Origin: Colius striatus
Taxonomy: Eukaryota; Chordata; Aves; Coliiformes; Coliidae
Length of the DNA stretch: 64,000 bases
Assembly: GCF_028858725.1 (NCBI RefSeq)
Contig: NC_084759.1
Span: 95,786,362 to 95,850,361 of the forward strand
Direction of reading: 5' to 3'
Shown: positions 36,301-47,161 of the stretch, piece by piece
Position numbering within the stretch: position 1 is the first letter of the stretch
Layout: each line of letters opens with the position of its first letter
Translations under genes and position numbers: made by a program
Notes under the pieces: model-generated
What the model saw: the letters and a program-made list of their open reading frames with translations, nothing else
The model's database searches: none
What the model was told of the DNA's origin: nothing

Positions 36301-38902
36301 AGAAGGACAGGGAGCTGATGGAAAGGCTTCAGTGCAGGGCCACAAGGGTGATGGAGTGGAGAATCTCCCTTATGATGAAAGGCTGAGGGAGCTGGGGCTC
36401 TTCAGCTTGGAGAAGAGGAGACTGAGGGGTGACCTCATTAATGTTTACAAATATGTAAAGAGCGGGTGTCAGGAGGATGGAGCCAGGCTCTTCTCAGTGA
36501 TGTCCAATCATAAGACAAGGGGCAATGGGTACAAGCTAGAACACAATACAAGGAAGAATTTATTCACTGTGGGGGTGAGGGAGCACTGGAATGCGCTGCC
36601 CAGATGGGTTGTTGAGTCTCCTTTTCTGGGGACATTCAAAACCCACCTGGATGAGTTCCCATGTGATATACTCTAGGTCACCCTGCCCTGGCAGGGGGGT
36701 TTGGACTAGATGATCTTTCAAAGTCTCTTCCAGCCTTTGAGATTTTGTGATATGTCATGGTAGATGTGGACATTTTTAAGATGCCTGAAAAGCAAATGCT
36801 GGGAAAGTTTAAACATTCATAATACTTTCACATAATATATTAATAAAACAATCATGCTACTGCTTAGTATTACTGATTCTGGCAAATTCTGTTGCTCCTG
36901 GGTTTGGACTGTTCCACTTGTGAGAGGGTTGCCAGTTCCTGCATAATGGCTTCTAAATTACAAACATGCTTTTGTATACAGTACAAAAGTTCTGATTGTA
37001 TTTACTCAACCAACTAGATGAACCTGTTTTTCCCTAGATGGAAGGGTCATTTTACTTGTATCTGATAACCAGCAGAATTAAAAGTTACTACGCCAAGGTG
37101 CATGAATGTCGCTGCTGGACAAGTAACCTCAAATGCCATGGGTGTATTGTTTTAAGCAACAATAAACTTAAAAACCAAATTGCTGCATTAATAGGTGGGA
37201 ATATAACAAGACTGGAAGGTCATTTATTCCTGTGCTGTTGCATGAGGAGGAGAGGTTTCAAGGTCAATAGTTCTGTTGTTCTGCAGACCTGAAACTTGGA
37301 AAGACAAACCTTCTTGCTTACCTGCATTAGTCATTCTTGATAGTTGAACCTGCTGGAGCCATTGTTGAGTTACTCTTCAATTATTGAGGCTCTCCAGGGG
37401 ATGAAATCCTTCTCCTTTTTTGATCTTATGTGTAGCACTGAAACATAAGAGACAGAAATTTCCCTGAAACTGTAGTGGAAAAATCTTCTTTAAGAGGCCG
37501 GCTTTTTTTTCTGGTGTCAAATATTTTTTTTCTAATTACCACGTCAGTTATTAGACACTTTTCTGTCTTTACACCACAGACAAAATTGACTCTATGAATC
37601 ATGCCGTTTTCCAAGAACACTGAGCTTTGTGCCACACTTGGTTGGGCTCAAACAACTTTCAGGTTATGCCTCAGAATTCTGTGTCTAAACTATTAATGTC
37701 ATGTACCCATTTGATTTTCCCCCACGATTCAAATTCAAAGTAGACTTGTTACTTCCTCCTTTCTAAAACCAAAAGTGCCTTGCCCAGCAGCATACTGGAA
37801 TTGAAGTGAAGGAGTTGAGAGAGAATCCGGTAGAGATTAAACATTCTGTCTTTTGATATCCTGTTTCTAAATTTGAAGTAAACCAACTGAAATGGTAACA
37901 CGGTAAAGCTTTGGAAGAGCAACATCCAATTAATCCTTTTTTTCATAGTGAGTTGTAATTTAATTTCTATCTTCTGTCCAGTTTAATTTCCCTGATATAT
38001 AACAAAGCTGTTGCTGTTGCCCCCATTAAGTAGATAAGTCTGCTGCAGAAATCCAATCTTCTTCAGTTATAAAAAGAACTGTCTTTTCATAGAAAACTTA
38101 GTACAGTTGTTTGAAAGAAAAATGCATTTGTTTTTGCTGAGAGGAGAGCATATCTTTACCTATGTCTGTTGGTGCTAGTTTTTCAAATGTTGGGTACTTT
38201 TTCACAAATCAGCTACGTTCACTTTTAAGATTAATTTTGAACTTCTGGTATTTTTTGTGGTCTAAATTCCACATCCGTCCTCCTGGCAAGTTACCAAAAT
38301 TGTTCTTGGCAGCTGAAGAAATAAAAATCCTCTTAGCACTTTGTTCACTCTTAGCTTCCTTCATGGCCCTGAACTGTGGTATAGTTCATGGGTGGCAAGC
38401 CCCTTACCTTTCTAAGGCTTTAAAGCATTAAAGCCTACTTGCTGCCTTGATTTGTTTTGTTTTTTGGCTTCAACGTTGGTTACCAAGAGAGTTGTGACTC
38501 ATTCCACTGTACCATAAGTAACCCAAGACTTTTTCTTGAGATTAGACTGCATCTACCGTTAAACCATATTGTGTGATTAATTCCTACTTCCAAAATAATT
38601 TTTTTCCATTTCAGCACAAGCTGATAACCACGTTACTTTATCAGATGAAGCAAGTTGAGAAGATGATGTGACACTATCTGAAAGTGATTTGCTGTATGGA
38701 TTCACAGCGTAGCCTTCTGTTGAAATATTAATACTTGTGCTTGGATGTTCCATGCTTGTATTGACTTCCCCTCTCTTTTTGTAGGGAGCAGATAAAGCAG
38801 ATCATAAAGCTCCTAGCAAGTATCCGAGCACTGGATCACGCCGCCACCGTTGCAAATGATCACAATGTCAAAGAATTAAAGATTTTAATAGAAGGAAAAT
38901 AG
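11928..38902 (+). CDS. PAXBP1: PAXBP1 (GCFC1), complete gene, 18 coding exons
   Basis: The joined exons encode 954 residues and a TAG stop; summed exon length is 2865 nt and every junction keeps phase. The human protein is about 917 residues; most of the difference is in exon 1. In order: basic/acidic N terminus ([19 protein letters not shown]), a proline and hydrophobic linker, [11 protein letters not shown] and acidic stretches (E-rich at about 225-235, [10 protein letters not shown] at about 300), a Tyr/Ser region (residues 370-400), a charged coiled-coil-like stretch (about 430-560), and the conserved GCFC-type C-terminal half from about residue 600 ([24 protein letters not shown]). PAXBP1 is a nuclear protein reported to link PAX3/PAX7 to an H3K4 methyltransferase complex in muscle precursors; its family also includes GCFC2, with roles in intron-lariat spliceosomes. 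Start: first in-frame ATG, G at -3. Introns are GT-AG except intron 5 (GC-AG). Neighbour order EPCIP-PAXBP1-SYNJ1 supports orthology. Confidence 0.96.
12379..14028 (+). other. PAXBP1 intron 1
   Basis: About 1.65 kb. The first 600 bases are still moderately GC-rich (edge of the CpG island), the rest AT-rich. No other gene or recognised repeat apart from a short TG run near 13606. Confidence 0.6.
14029..14157 (+). CDS. PAXBP1: PAXBP1 exon 2
   Basis: Follows TTTTAAAG; encodes [16 protein letters not shown] and a Lys/Glu-rich stretch to residue 193. Length 129 nt, phase 1 at both ends, so skipping would keep frame. Donor GGTAAC. Confidence 0.92.
15818..15994 (+). CDS. PAXBP1: PAXBP1 exon 3
   Basis: Follows TTAACAG; encodes an acidic region ([16 protein letters not shown]) and the conserved [16 protein letters not shown]. 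Length 177 nt, symmetric phase 1. Confidence 0.94.
17301..17522 (+). CDS. PAXBP1: PAXBP1 exon 4
   Basis: Follows ATCTGTAG; encodes [16 protein letters not shown], the acidic [13 protein letters not shown] and [13 protein letters not shown]. This is nearly identical to the mammalian protein. Symmetric phase 1, 222 nt. Confidence 0.95.
17880..17940. repeat. short degenerate tandem repeat in PAXBP1 intron 4
   Basis: Three partial units: TTTTACCATTAAAAGG, then two copies of TTTACC(C)ATTAGTCA(G/A)TTGCAA about 23 bp apart. A small local duplication with no visible function. Confidence 0.6.
18125..18228 (+). CDS. PAXBP1: PAXBP1 exon 5, ends at a GC donor
   Basis: Encodes [20 protein letters not shown] and ends KGINIPQ. 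The 3' boundary is CAG|GCATGT. Using the nearby GT at 18233 would shift the frame and destroy the conserved PQVQ junction, so the GC site is the likely donor. Confidence 0.9.
19062..19282 (+). CDS. PAXBP1: PAXBP1 exon 6
   Basis: Follows CTTCTATTAG; encodes [20 protein letters not shown], a Tyr/Ser-rich stretch, then [19 protein letters not shown]. Donor AGGTAGG, phase 2. Confidence 0.94.
20232..20421 (+). CDS. PAXBP1: PAXBP1 exon 7
   Basis: Follows CCCTTCAG; encodes [19 protein letters not shown] and [19 protein letters not shown], ending in ECFSEK at a GTAAGG donor. Highly charged, coiled-coil-like. Confidence 0.94.
20422..25207 (+). other. PAXBP1 intron 7
   Basis: 4.8-kb intron, the longest in the gene. 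AT-rich with many T and A runs, a compound inverted repeat at 21048-21134, and a TA/TG-rich stretch near 22520-22660. No LTR or CR1 recognised. Confidence 0.6.
21048..21134. repeat. 87-bp inverted repeat with TG/TA microsatellite core
   Basis: Outer arms are perfect 18-bp reverse complements (21048-21065, AGCTCCTCTGTGTGTGTA, and 21117-21134). Between them TG, TA and a second AT palindrome around AAGAAAACCTT extend the symmetry. It could extrude as a cruciform or fold as an RNA hairpin in the pre-mRNA. Confidence 0.85.
25208..25331 (+). CDS. PAXBP1: PAXBP1 exon 8
   Basis: Follows TTTACAG; encodes [41 protein letters not shown]. Donor AGTCAGT (GT at 25332), phase 1, fitting the N of the SHSNKALMAPN junction. 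Confidence 0.93.
27345..27368. repeat. perfect 10-bp hairpin in intron 8
   Basis: CTGTTGTGAG, loop AGGG, CTCACAACAG: a perfect stem with a 4-nt loop 250 nt before exon 9. It may be chance. Confidence 0.7.
27615..27714 (+). CDS. PAXBP1: PAXBP1 exon 9
   Basis: Follows TTTTACAG; encodes [20 protein letters not shown] and [10 protein letters not shown]. Donor AGGTAGAG, phase 2. Confidence 0.92.
28138..28253 (+). CDS. PAXBP1: PAXBP1 exon 10
   Basis: Follows TTTGCAG; encodes [38 protein letters not shown]. Phase 1 donor GGTTAG. Confidence 0.93.
29385..29475 (-). mobile_element. CR1-like 3' fragment in PAXBP1 intron 10
   Basis: On the + strand TTTGGTTTGGAAGGGATCTGGAGG, then GGCCAACTTTGAAGTTAGAT, matches the reverse complement of a CR1 3' end by eye. 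Short and worn; the ends are approximate. Confidence 0.5.
29754..29953 (+). CDS. PAXBP1: PAXBP1 exon 11
   Basis: Follows TTCACCAG; encodes [40 protein letters not shown] and [18 protein letters not shown], the start of the strongly conserved GCFC-type region. Donor GTAAGG, phase 0. Confidence 0.95.
29954..31804 (+). other. PAXBP1 intron 11
   Basis: 1.85 kb of AT-rich intron. No repeat, RNA gene or extra exon recognised. Confidence 0.6.
31805..31949 (+). CDS. PAXBP1: PAXBP1 exon 12
   Basis: Follows TTTTTTAG; encodes [20 protein letters not shown], ending VVLPKLT. Phase 1 donor GGTATAG. Confidence 0.94.
32109..32230 (+). CDS. PAXBP1: PAXBP1 exon 13
   Basis: Follows TCTTACAG; encodes [20 protein letters not shown] and [14 protein letters not shown]. 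Donor GTGAGT, phase 0. Confidence 0.94.
32907..32983 (+). CDS. PAXBP1: PAXBP1 exon 14
   Basis: Follows ATTTCAG; encodes [25 protein letters not shown]. Donor GTAAGT, phase 2. Confidence 0.94.
33250..33316 (+). CDS. PAXBP1: PAXBP1 exon 15
   Basis: Follows TTTCCAG; encodes [20 protein letters not shown] and VK. Short 67-nt exon with a GTAAGT donor, phase 0. Confidence 0.94.
33317..34907 (+). other. PAXBP1 intron 15
   Basis: Mostly AT-rich. A 250-bp GC-richer patch at about 34285-34530 stands out from the flanks and is not recognised as CR1 or LTR. Confidence 0.55.
34908..35054 (+). CDS. PAXBP1: PAXBP1 exon 16
   Basis: Follows ATTTTCAG; encodes [20 protein letters not shown] and [20 protein letters not shown]. 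147 nt, phase 0 at both ends. Confidence 0.95.
35424..35578 (+). CDS. PAXBP1: PAXBP1 exon 17
   Basis: Follows TATGTCTAG; encodes [40 protein letters not shown] and SDVEKRNA. Phase 2 donor AGGTAAC. Confidence 0.95.
35690..36755 (+). mobile_element. CR1 LINE with reverse-transcriptase remnant in PAXBP1 intron 17
   Basis: The translated + strand shows the end of a CR1 reverse transcriptase ([19 protein letters not shown], then [11 protein letters not shown]), followed by a frame broken by stops, then the CR1 C-terminal region (GWRVGQGEM in another frame; [20 protein letters not shown] at about 36535-36600). The 3' end is GGTTTGGACTAGATGATCTTTC. About 1.07 kb, 5'-truncated, coding capacity destroyed. 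It starts only about 110 bp after exon 17. Confidence 0.92.
36756..38784 (+). other. rest of PAXBP1 intron 17
   Basis: AT-rich, no further element or exon recognised, ending in TCTCTTTTTGTAG before exon 18. Confidence 0.6.
38785..38902 (+). CDS. PAXBP1: PAXBP1 exon 18, C terminus and stop
   Basis: Follows CTTTTTGTAG; encodes [38 protein letters not shown] and TAG. The conserved end of the family. Confidence 0.95.
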
Positions 38903-40265
38903 AATTTTCCGACAACTCGCTTTGAGCTTTAAAAACCATTCCCGATGTGTAATTTATGTACATATGTAAAGTTTCTTAAACTGTAAAGTATTGATCTTTG
39001 TTTTAATACAAAGTGCATTCTTATATACTGCGTCCTTAAGAAAGAAAAATAAAAACTGACTTCTTTGAAAACAAAAACAGAATCCCAGGATTGTCATCTT
39101 TCCAGAAATCAGATTTTACTTAAAGTTTCTGAAAAACTTGTTTACAAAAGTACTTTGTACTCATGATTAGCAGTCATCTGCTCCTGTCAATTGTTCCATA
39201 GTTAACTGGAATGTGTACAATATATTATGTGTAATACAATGTATGCTTATATTTATACCACTGTGTTGCTTTCACACTGGATATAGAAGTCTTGTACTTT
39301 GGAATAAGTTTTTCATTTGCTTAAAAAAAAATGCTTATTTTGACAATAAAATGATCATATTATTGGTCAAAAGGGCTGCCAGACCATTCAAATACGTGAA
39401 AATCATTTGAGCTAAAGAGTAGAGACATTTTCAAATGGAACCTGGTCTTTAAAAAGCAGCTGTGCTGCAGTCAGATTGGAATAACTAGAAAACTATTTGC
39501 ATTCAGACTATGGAACTCTTTAAGACTGTTCTTAGAAACAAAACAAAAAGGAAAACCCAAATCAGTGCTTAATTTTTAATTTCTTTTTATACAGGCATAC
39601 AATGAGAACTTGTGACTCTTGTGCAAGTACACATGACTACTCCAAACTACCTTTCATTTTTGTAGGCGTAATAGTTTACCTGTGAACTCTGGACCCTCAT
39701 TTGTGTAAATTGGTAAAATTTATATCTCTTTGCTAACTTCATACATGGAACTTTTCTTCTGATTGGTATAACTAAAGACGTTACGCAAAATGAAGGTGAA
39801 GAAAGTTATATATCCTGTGATTTGAAGTATTTCTATTGCAGTAAATATTCAAATGTTGCATTTCCCACTGAATACCATCTAAGAATAGTCTTGCAATAAA
39901 AAGTATTTAATTGGCGTGTGTATTAAAAAGAAAACACTGTAAAAATCTAGTGATTTACATCAGAACACTAATGAGTCGATCTTGGGGTCCAAGGTATAGG
40001 AACTGCTGTACTAGCCTTGGATTAAGAGGTATTTCCAGGTGTGCCCTACTTTTTGGGGGAACCGTAGCAATAAATTGGCATACAGAGTAACATAAGAAAT
40101 CATTGTATTTTATGCTCGTGTCATGTGGTATAAATGAGTATATTAAAAATGTAAAATTTGTAACATTACAGACTTCATTTGGACACTGAAGAATTGTTTT
40201 TCTGAACTGTTGAGATTGATGAAGTACATTCAGAAATACCTGCTTTTAAAAATTGTTTCAATAAA
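38903..40265 (+). other. PAXBP1: PAXBP1 3' UTR with alternative poly(A) signals
   Basis: AT-rich DNA with AATAAA at 39048-39053, 39895-39900 and 40260-40265. The first gives a 3' UTR of about 170 nt. The later ones could make longer transcripts of about 1.0 and 1.4 kb. Which is used cannot be told from sequence. Confidence 0.55.
39048..39053 (+). terminator. PAXBP1: PAXBP1 proximal poly(A) signal AATAAA
   Basis: First canonical hexamer after the stop codon (146 nt downstream), within an A-rich context. Confidence 0.6.
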
Positions 40266-43147
40266 CTCGTCTTATCAAGGAGCTGTTGCTGTGCAACTTG
40301 GTAAGCTTTATTCCTTTAGGAAGGTGGTAAAGAAAGTGATAGGCATATCATATACTCCCAATGTGTCAAAGAAAAAATGATCCTTAGAAGGTGGGTTTTT
40401 GGAGCGAACAAAAGTGTCATTGCCTTGAAAAAGTGATAGGATAAACATAAGAATTCATCTACTTACATAGAGGGTAGTTAAGATTAATCTTGAAATATTA
40501 TCATGCTGGTAGTTACGTGATTTAACAGTGACAGATTTGACCTTTTCTGTGCTTAAAATTTTACTGGTTTTTTAGTATTTCATTAGACTGAAGAGGAGAC
40601 AAGAAATCCATGTTTTAGAACTTATACATAAGTGATTTAGTCATCTGCAAGATTAAATGTTGTAGAATGCATGGTGGGCAGGAGTAATTGAAAATACATA
40701 AAATGAGGCACTGAGGGGTTTTTTTTTTTTACACGGAGGAAGAATACTGCATAGAGACTTTTCTGCATCCTAATGCATGCCTGCCCTCTAGTCCCAGGAG
40801 CTTCATGGGTGAGGATGCATCCTTCAGACACTTTTTGCACAGTGTAGTTCTGCTGCTGCTCTATTTGCTACAGTACAAAGCTCAGTGAAGGTTAACTTCC
40901 TGGATTTTGGATAAAGGCTCTACCACAGGCTTTTATGGTACAACACCATGATACTGAGAACAACTGCCACTCTTACACCTGGGATTATATGAGGGGTGTA
41001 TATTCTGTGGACAGAATAAAATATGTTCTGGCAGTTAAAAGACTGGATAACTAGTTTGAGCTCTTAACACTCATTTGCAAGCAGTAACGTTAGTGCAAGG
41101 TACTTTTATTTCTATTTGGAGATTATAGTCAATAGAATTCTTTCACTTGACAGTTGCTGAAACAGTTGCAAAAATTTAGGAGCCTCTCTTCTTTCAGCAT
41201 ATTAGCATATTGCCTACTATCAAATTAGTTCAAAATCACTGAGTAATGACCTCAAATGTCAAAGCTTTTCTCTGACTTTTCTACATCCAGAATTTGGACT
41301 CCCTTCTAGTACTGAAGCCACAAGGTGGCAGATTCAGAGATTTCAACACTGGAAAAGAATGGAAGTGCTTGACCAGGAGATGTTACAGTTTTCATTTTCA
41401 ATTACTAAATTTTTCAGACATTGGGAGTGATAAAGCTAGAGTGCAGGAACAGGGCTGGAGTCAACTACTTTCTCTGTGGTGCCAGGTGCTTCTCAAAGAA
41501 GGCAGCCCATGCAGAAAAGGTGGCCACGTGCTCTGAAAGCCACCTTCAGCCTTACTCTGCTGTCCACCCGATGTCCCTGGCGTGGTGGTGTGGTAGGCTG
41601 GACTAATAAAACAACAGGAACTGGGTTTGTTTGGGAAATACATTTATTCATGCTCTATTGCCTCTCTGAGAACACTTGTAATGAGATGTTCCCTCACTCT
41701 CAGCCTGGTTATCGTTCAGGGAAAAGCTATAGGTTCAAGCCACTGACTGTTACCTCAAACTGCTTTTCTAATTATGTATGTATACATAACCACACAATTT
41801 CAACTGCAGGTTCAGTAGGTATGCATACTACTAATGGGGTTCCAGACTAGTGGAGCAGCAAAGCTCAAGCCATTTATTGTTAAAAATACAGGCATTTTGT
41901 TTCAGTTTGGATTGTGACTAGGACTGTAAGGGAGGACGTGTCTTCCTTGTAACCTCATTATAAATTACAGCTACAGCAGATCTTTGCTGAAGTCATTTTC
42001 CTAATTAACTGCTGCAGAGGACCAGCTATTCATATTACCCTTAGCTAGCCCACCTTCCCTCTACTACAATGACACCACGTGGGCACGGTGTCTAAGCCCT
42101 TGTGCACTTGTGGAGTTTCTCTTTCCTGTCCCCAGACAATGTCTTATTTGAAGAACAACAACATAAAGTATATTTCAGGTTTATAAGGAAACTAACTTTT
42201 CATTTTGGGCATTGTGCTGCCTTTCCTGTATATAAACGGCTGTCCACCCAGTACAGGCACTTAAAGACTTTACATAAAGAATGTCACCTGGGTTCATTTA
42301 AAGACAAAACAACCACTTCCACCTCTACCACTTCACCTCCATCTCATTTATTGATGCATATTACATGCTAGTAGCAAAGTGGTCATACTTGATGCAATCT
42401 GTAATGATACACAGGGGCTGCTTGGACAAGATATAATCTGAGGACAGCTGCTTTGACATTATTCTCCCACAGTTTACCATCTGTATCTCCCCGTTTGCTA
42501 CCAAAATTGACAAATAATTGTGTTAAAAGACCGCTGTTCTAGATGATGATGAAATCCCGTATGAGAAGGTACTAACCCATTAAATGACACAGCAGTCTTA
42601 CTTCTGCTCAGAACTCTACAGGGACTCTTGAGAAAGTCTAATAACCTCTTTAGTAGTTAGCATTGTTTAGGAAAAGGAAAGATGTTGGACATGTAAGAAA
42701 AAAGTGCATGTGACGTTGTCAGTTGTTGATATTGTTTATAAATAGGATAATATATTACAGAATTCTTACAGTGATTTCATTGGAATTATTTTATTACACA
42801 GTTACGTGTGATTACAGGTTACAGAATTACCTTTACCCTAAATGTCATTGTTAGCAAAGGGAAAACCTTGTCCCTTGCTATAAAGGAAAACAAACGGAAA
42901 TATGAAACATGAAATGGAGAAGTTTGAGGAAAAAAATGTGCAGCTGCAGGGAGCCACATAATTCCTCTTTCTCTTCCTTTCAGATACATCTCATTTTCTG
43001 CAAAAGTTTGCTAATCATGGTTCTACTTTTGGTTCTCCCTAAGTTACTCTTTAAAAAGGCATTTTATTAGATAGAATCCTAAACGCATGCAAGGGGGAAG
43101 GGGATACGCACCTGCAATTTTGATGTAGTGTACAGCTTTGGTAAGTA

Positions 43148-43235
43148 GGATCACAGAATGGTTTCAGTCAGGTGGGAGGAGTCTTAAAGATCACCTAGTT
43201 CCAATCCATAGTGGGTACATCTTAAATTACACAAT
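43148..43235 (-). mobile_element. CR1 3'-end fragment, reversed
   Basis: GGATCACAGAATGGTTTCAG...GAGTCTTAAAGATCACCTAGTTCCAATCC is the reverse complement of a CR1 3' end. Under 100 bp, very truncated. Confidence 0.75.
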
Positions 43236-44552
43236 GCCATTTAACTCACAAGCTCCAGTCAGGATAAAACAGTCATTGAACTAAAGATACTAAAGTTACA
43301 ATGTACACATATGGTTACTACCTCAAAGAGGCAGCAGTTCAGAAAACCTGCATCTGCAAACATGTGGTGGATAGAGCAAACTCAGCTTTAAGGATTTAAT
43401 GAGCTGTAGGGGATGGCAGGAGCCTATGGCAAGTGCTAGGATGGATATGCAAACTAAATACAACTAAATCAACATTTTAATGTATTTGCTGCTGATATAC
43501 CAATTTAGCAATGTACAGCACCACAAATGTACCTGAGGAAATGGTGGCTTCAACACTTAGTGGAATGGGTTAAACAGTAGGGGGGCTCAGAGCCAGTGGT
43601 GCCTGTGCCAGACCCTGGCAGCCCCAGGCTGCCGCTGCTGCTGCCACAGGGAAAGGTGGGTGTCTGAAGCTGCTGACACTGCTCAGCCTGAGGCTCGTTT
43701 TTTGCCATTGCTGTGTTTTGCACTCCTCCCAATTTTGCAGCGGATCTGCAGGCCCAGAAACCTTCCTCTTCCTCTTTCAGGCACCCTAATCCTGCCTTTA
43801 TATCTGTCCTCCCCATGACAGATATAGCATGGCCCTGGGCCTCTTTTGATACCAAAGCTAAATGTTGCCCAGGTTGCCAAGAAGCCTTGAGTCAACTCTG
43901 TTTTGAGACAATAATGAAGTTTTAAAGAGGTTCTGCTCTGAGGCCCAGTGAAGTGGTGGTGGGTTGACCTTGGACTGCAGCCAGATGCCCACACTGATGG
44001 TCTCTCACTCGCCTCCTTAGCAGGACAGGGTGAGAAAACAGGATGCAAAAGCTCATGGGTCAAGATAGAAATGAGGACATCACTCAACAATTACCATCAG
44101 GGGAAACACACTTGACTTGGGGAATTTAACCTTGCCAATTAAAATACAGACTGAGAAACAAAGACAATTAACACAATACCTTTCCCCTCTGCCCTTTGAT
44201 CCCAGGCTCAACTTCACCACTCATTCCTGATTCCTCTACCTCCTCCCTGTGCCCTGAGCTTCAGCTGCAGCGGTATGTCTCAACATTTCCACGTACTTAA
44301 GGTTGGTGAAATTTTGAAATTGAGTTGGCAGGTGGGGAAAAATTATTAAATCCTTTTATTACACAAAACTGAAGAACAAATTAAACTCTGTAATATACTT
44401 CGCTATCTTATGCAGTATATTATGTTGGCAATTGCTAGAATCAATTATTCATTCTCGTTTTCTACGTCTGAATAATAGCTTTTGTCAAAGCTCCCACAAT
44501 GAGAGAGCAAGGTACTTATATTCTCAGCTGATGTAAACTGATACTAGCGGAT

Positions 44553-45199
44553 GAAAAACTGGACGTGAGCCAGCAATGTGCGCTTGCAGCCCAGAAACGC
44601 AGTTGTACTCAGGGTTACATAACAGGCAGCGTGGCCAGCAGGTCAAGGGAGGTGATTCTCCCCATCTGCTCCACTCCACAAGATCCCACCTGCAGTACTG
44701 CATCCAGCTCTGGGGATCCTCAGAACAAGACAGGCATGGACCTGTTAAGAGTGGGTCCAGAGGAGGGACACAAAGATGGGGACCTCCCATTTGGGAAGGC
44801 TGAAACACCTCTCCTGTGAAGACAGGCTGAGAGAGTTGGGGTTGCTCAGCCTGGAGAAGAGAAGGCTCTGGGGAGACCTTAGAGCAGCCTTCCAGTACCT
44901 AACTGGGCCAGGGCCAACAAGAAGGCTGGAGAGGGACTTTTAAAAAGGGCATGACAAGACAAGGGGCAACCATTTAAAACTGAAAGAGGGTAGGTTAGAT
45001 TAGACATAAGGAAGAAATTTTTTTATGATGACACTGGAGCAGGCTGCTCAGAGAGGCTGTGGTGCCCCATCATTGAAAGTGTTCCAGGCTAGGCTGGTCA
45101 GGGCTTTGAGCAGCCCAGTCTAATGGAAGGTGCCTCTGCCCATGGCTCTTTAAAATCCTTTCCAACCCAAACCATTCTGTGATTCAATGATTCAATGAT
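44553..45199 (+). mobile_element. CR1 LINE 3' fragment
   Basis: Begins GACGTGAGCCAGCAATGTGC and passes GAGAGTTGGGGTTGCTCAGCC. It includes GACAAGGGGCAACC, and ends AACCATTCTGTGATTCAATGATTCAATGATT, the CR1 3' end with its short terminal repeat unit (ATTCAATG). 5'-truncated; the frame is broken. Confidence 0.92.
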
Positions 45200-47114
45200 T
45201 ATATTTTTCAACTGATGCACTTCTCTGATGTTTTGAAAAGCAAACAATGGAGTAGTCAATTTTCAACTGCATAATAATTCTTAGCTATCAGGGAAAAATT
45301 ATATTACTCTGAGGCAAAATATGTGCTCATAACAAAACAACCACACATGCTGTCTATTTTATCTACTGAAAAAAAAGTGAATAAATTTGATATATCAGTT
45401 GTTTTGCACTACAAGTAGATATCCTTTTACCTTCAAGTTACCTTGTAAAGCAACCTTTAAATTGCTGTTTCAGTGATCTTTACATGTAGGTAAAAGAAGG
45501 ACACGCTTGCTTTGCTTCCACAGCATCCAAATTGCCATTACTTTTACACTCTGAATAGTAAAAGTTTCCTGTGTTTATTTTTGACACTACGCTAGAGATG
45601 GTCCAATTGCATGTGAGCATCTACCACAAGCGAGTGAGAAACAGCATAAGCTAAGTTGTTAGCAATTAGGCATTCTAGTAATTTCAAAACCCATGAAACT
45701 TATATTTAAACAAGTCTTTTAAAATACCATAGTTTTATTTACCCATAGAACATTTTCACTGTGGTCGTGACAATGTGTGTTGGCCAGCTAAAAATACATG
45801 AAGATTACTTACACTGTGTTTTACATCACAAATATTTTCTCTGTGTTCTTTCCCACCAGTGTACTCCACTCAACTGGTACTTTGCCTATGGGAGGTGTGT
45901 GGGATGATATTTAAATATCAAAAGATTACATGTACAATGTACAATCTCCATAGACTAGACCAGAGGTATTTGGGGAATATATATCTGAGATGTAACTGTT
46001 TGTGTTTCAATACAAAGTTTTATAAGAAACAAAAAAGGTATTTCCATTTTTACCCTTTGCAACAGGAACATGCCACAAGACAGTGGCATGAAGAAATGCG
46101 ACAATCTAAAATTAAAGACAGCCTAGCTCTTATCTCAAGTTGAGGCAAGGACACTTCTCACACTTGCCCTTATGCATAATTGTATATTTCAACTTATAGT
46201 ATCAGCAAAGCCAGTTTCTCCACAGTTTTTCAGATTTTGCTTTTCCTACTTCAGCTCTACACTCAAACTGCCATCCCAGCCCTGGCGTTATCTAAAGCAC
46301 AGCAAAGCTCACTTCTCTCTTGATTTTACCATGTGGCTCTCAAACCTGCCTTCTGTAGTCTCCTCAGCAGCTTGTAACGTCTCACCACTACAAAACAGTA
46401 GAAGCTCCTGTGAAGTGGTTCTCCTCCTACACTCCCAGCCTGCACACACTGAATGGAAATTTCCAGAGATGCTTACGGTCTCTGTCCTTAAAACTTCTGA
46501 AGCCTGTCAGGAAGAGGCAGGCTTTAGCCGTGATTCAGTGCTCTCGCCTGACCCAAAGCGCTCTGCGAGGATCTGCGCTGAGTTTTCACGCCAGTCGCAC
46601 ATGTCGGGCAGGGAAGTATTTCAGCTTACTCTGCTATTCCTAAGTCGGTCCGTGAGGTTTTCCTTCCTGCTGCACCCGTAATAAACACACGACCGGGACT
46701 GAGCCTGGCTACGCTTTCACGCAGCCCCACCAAACATCGATAGCGCGTTCCTCTACTCTGAAGCTTGCAATCCGGCATTGCCATAAGACAATGCGAAAGG
46801 AGAATTTAGCTCTCAGGGATCTCTCCTTACTCTTCCCTACAGGGCTGGGTTTCCTCAGGCTTCACTGCACCCTGACAGCGGGCCTCGCCCCACGCTCAGC
46901 GCTCCGGTTCGACGTGCCCCTGTCAGGGCCTTACACAGGGACGCCGCTCAAGGGAAACCGTCTGTGGCACAGCCCCCGTGCAGCCGGGTACCCCTGCCCC
47001 CGCCGGCCGGTACGTCCCCGCCGCCCTCCCTCAGCCCCGCGAGCTTGCCGCCGCCCGTTCGCGCCGCCGCCCGCCCCCGCCGACGGCGCCGCCGCCCCCC
47101 CGCACCCTCTGCCG

Positions 47115-47122
47115 ACTTCCGG
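47115..47122 (-). promoter_or_regulatory. ETS/GABP-type site ACTTCCGG
   Basis: ETS core GGAA read on the minus strand (CCGGAAGT), in the SYNJ1 CpG island. Confidence 0.45.
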
Positions 47123-47161
47123 TGGCGGGAGGCGCAATGCGGAAGGGACGGCGGGGCCGGA

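Larger units (their letters stand above)
40266..46859. other. PAXBP1-SYNJ1 intergenic DNA
   Basis: No convincing gene. It contains two CR1 fragments (43148-43235 and 44553-45199). A somewhat GC-richer stretch at about 43550-44290 has open frames on both strands but no family signature. The last 600 bases grade into the SYNJ1 CpG island. Confidence 0.5.

Noticed and set aside
46172-46681. 169-codon open frame before the SYNJ1 island
   Set aside because: No family signature or splice context; composition-driven near the island.
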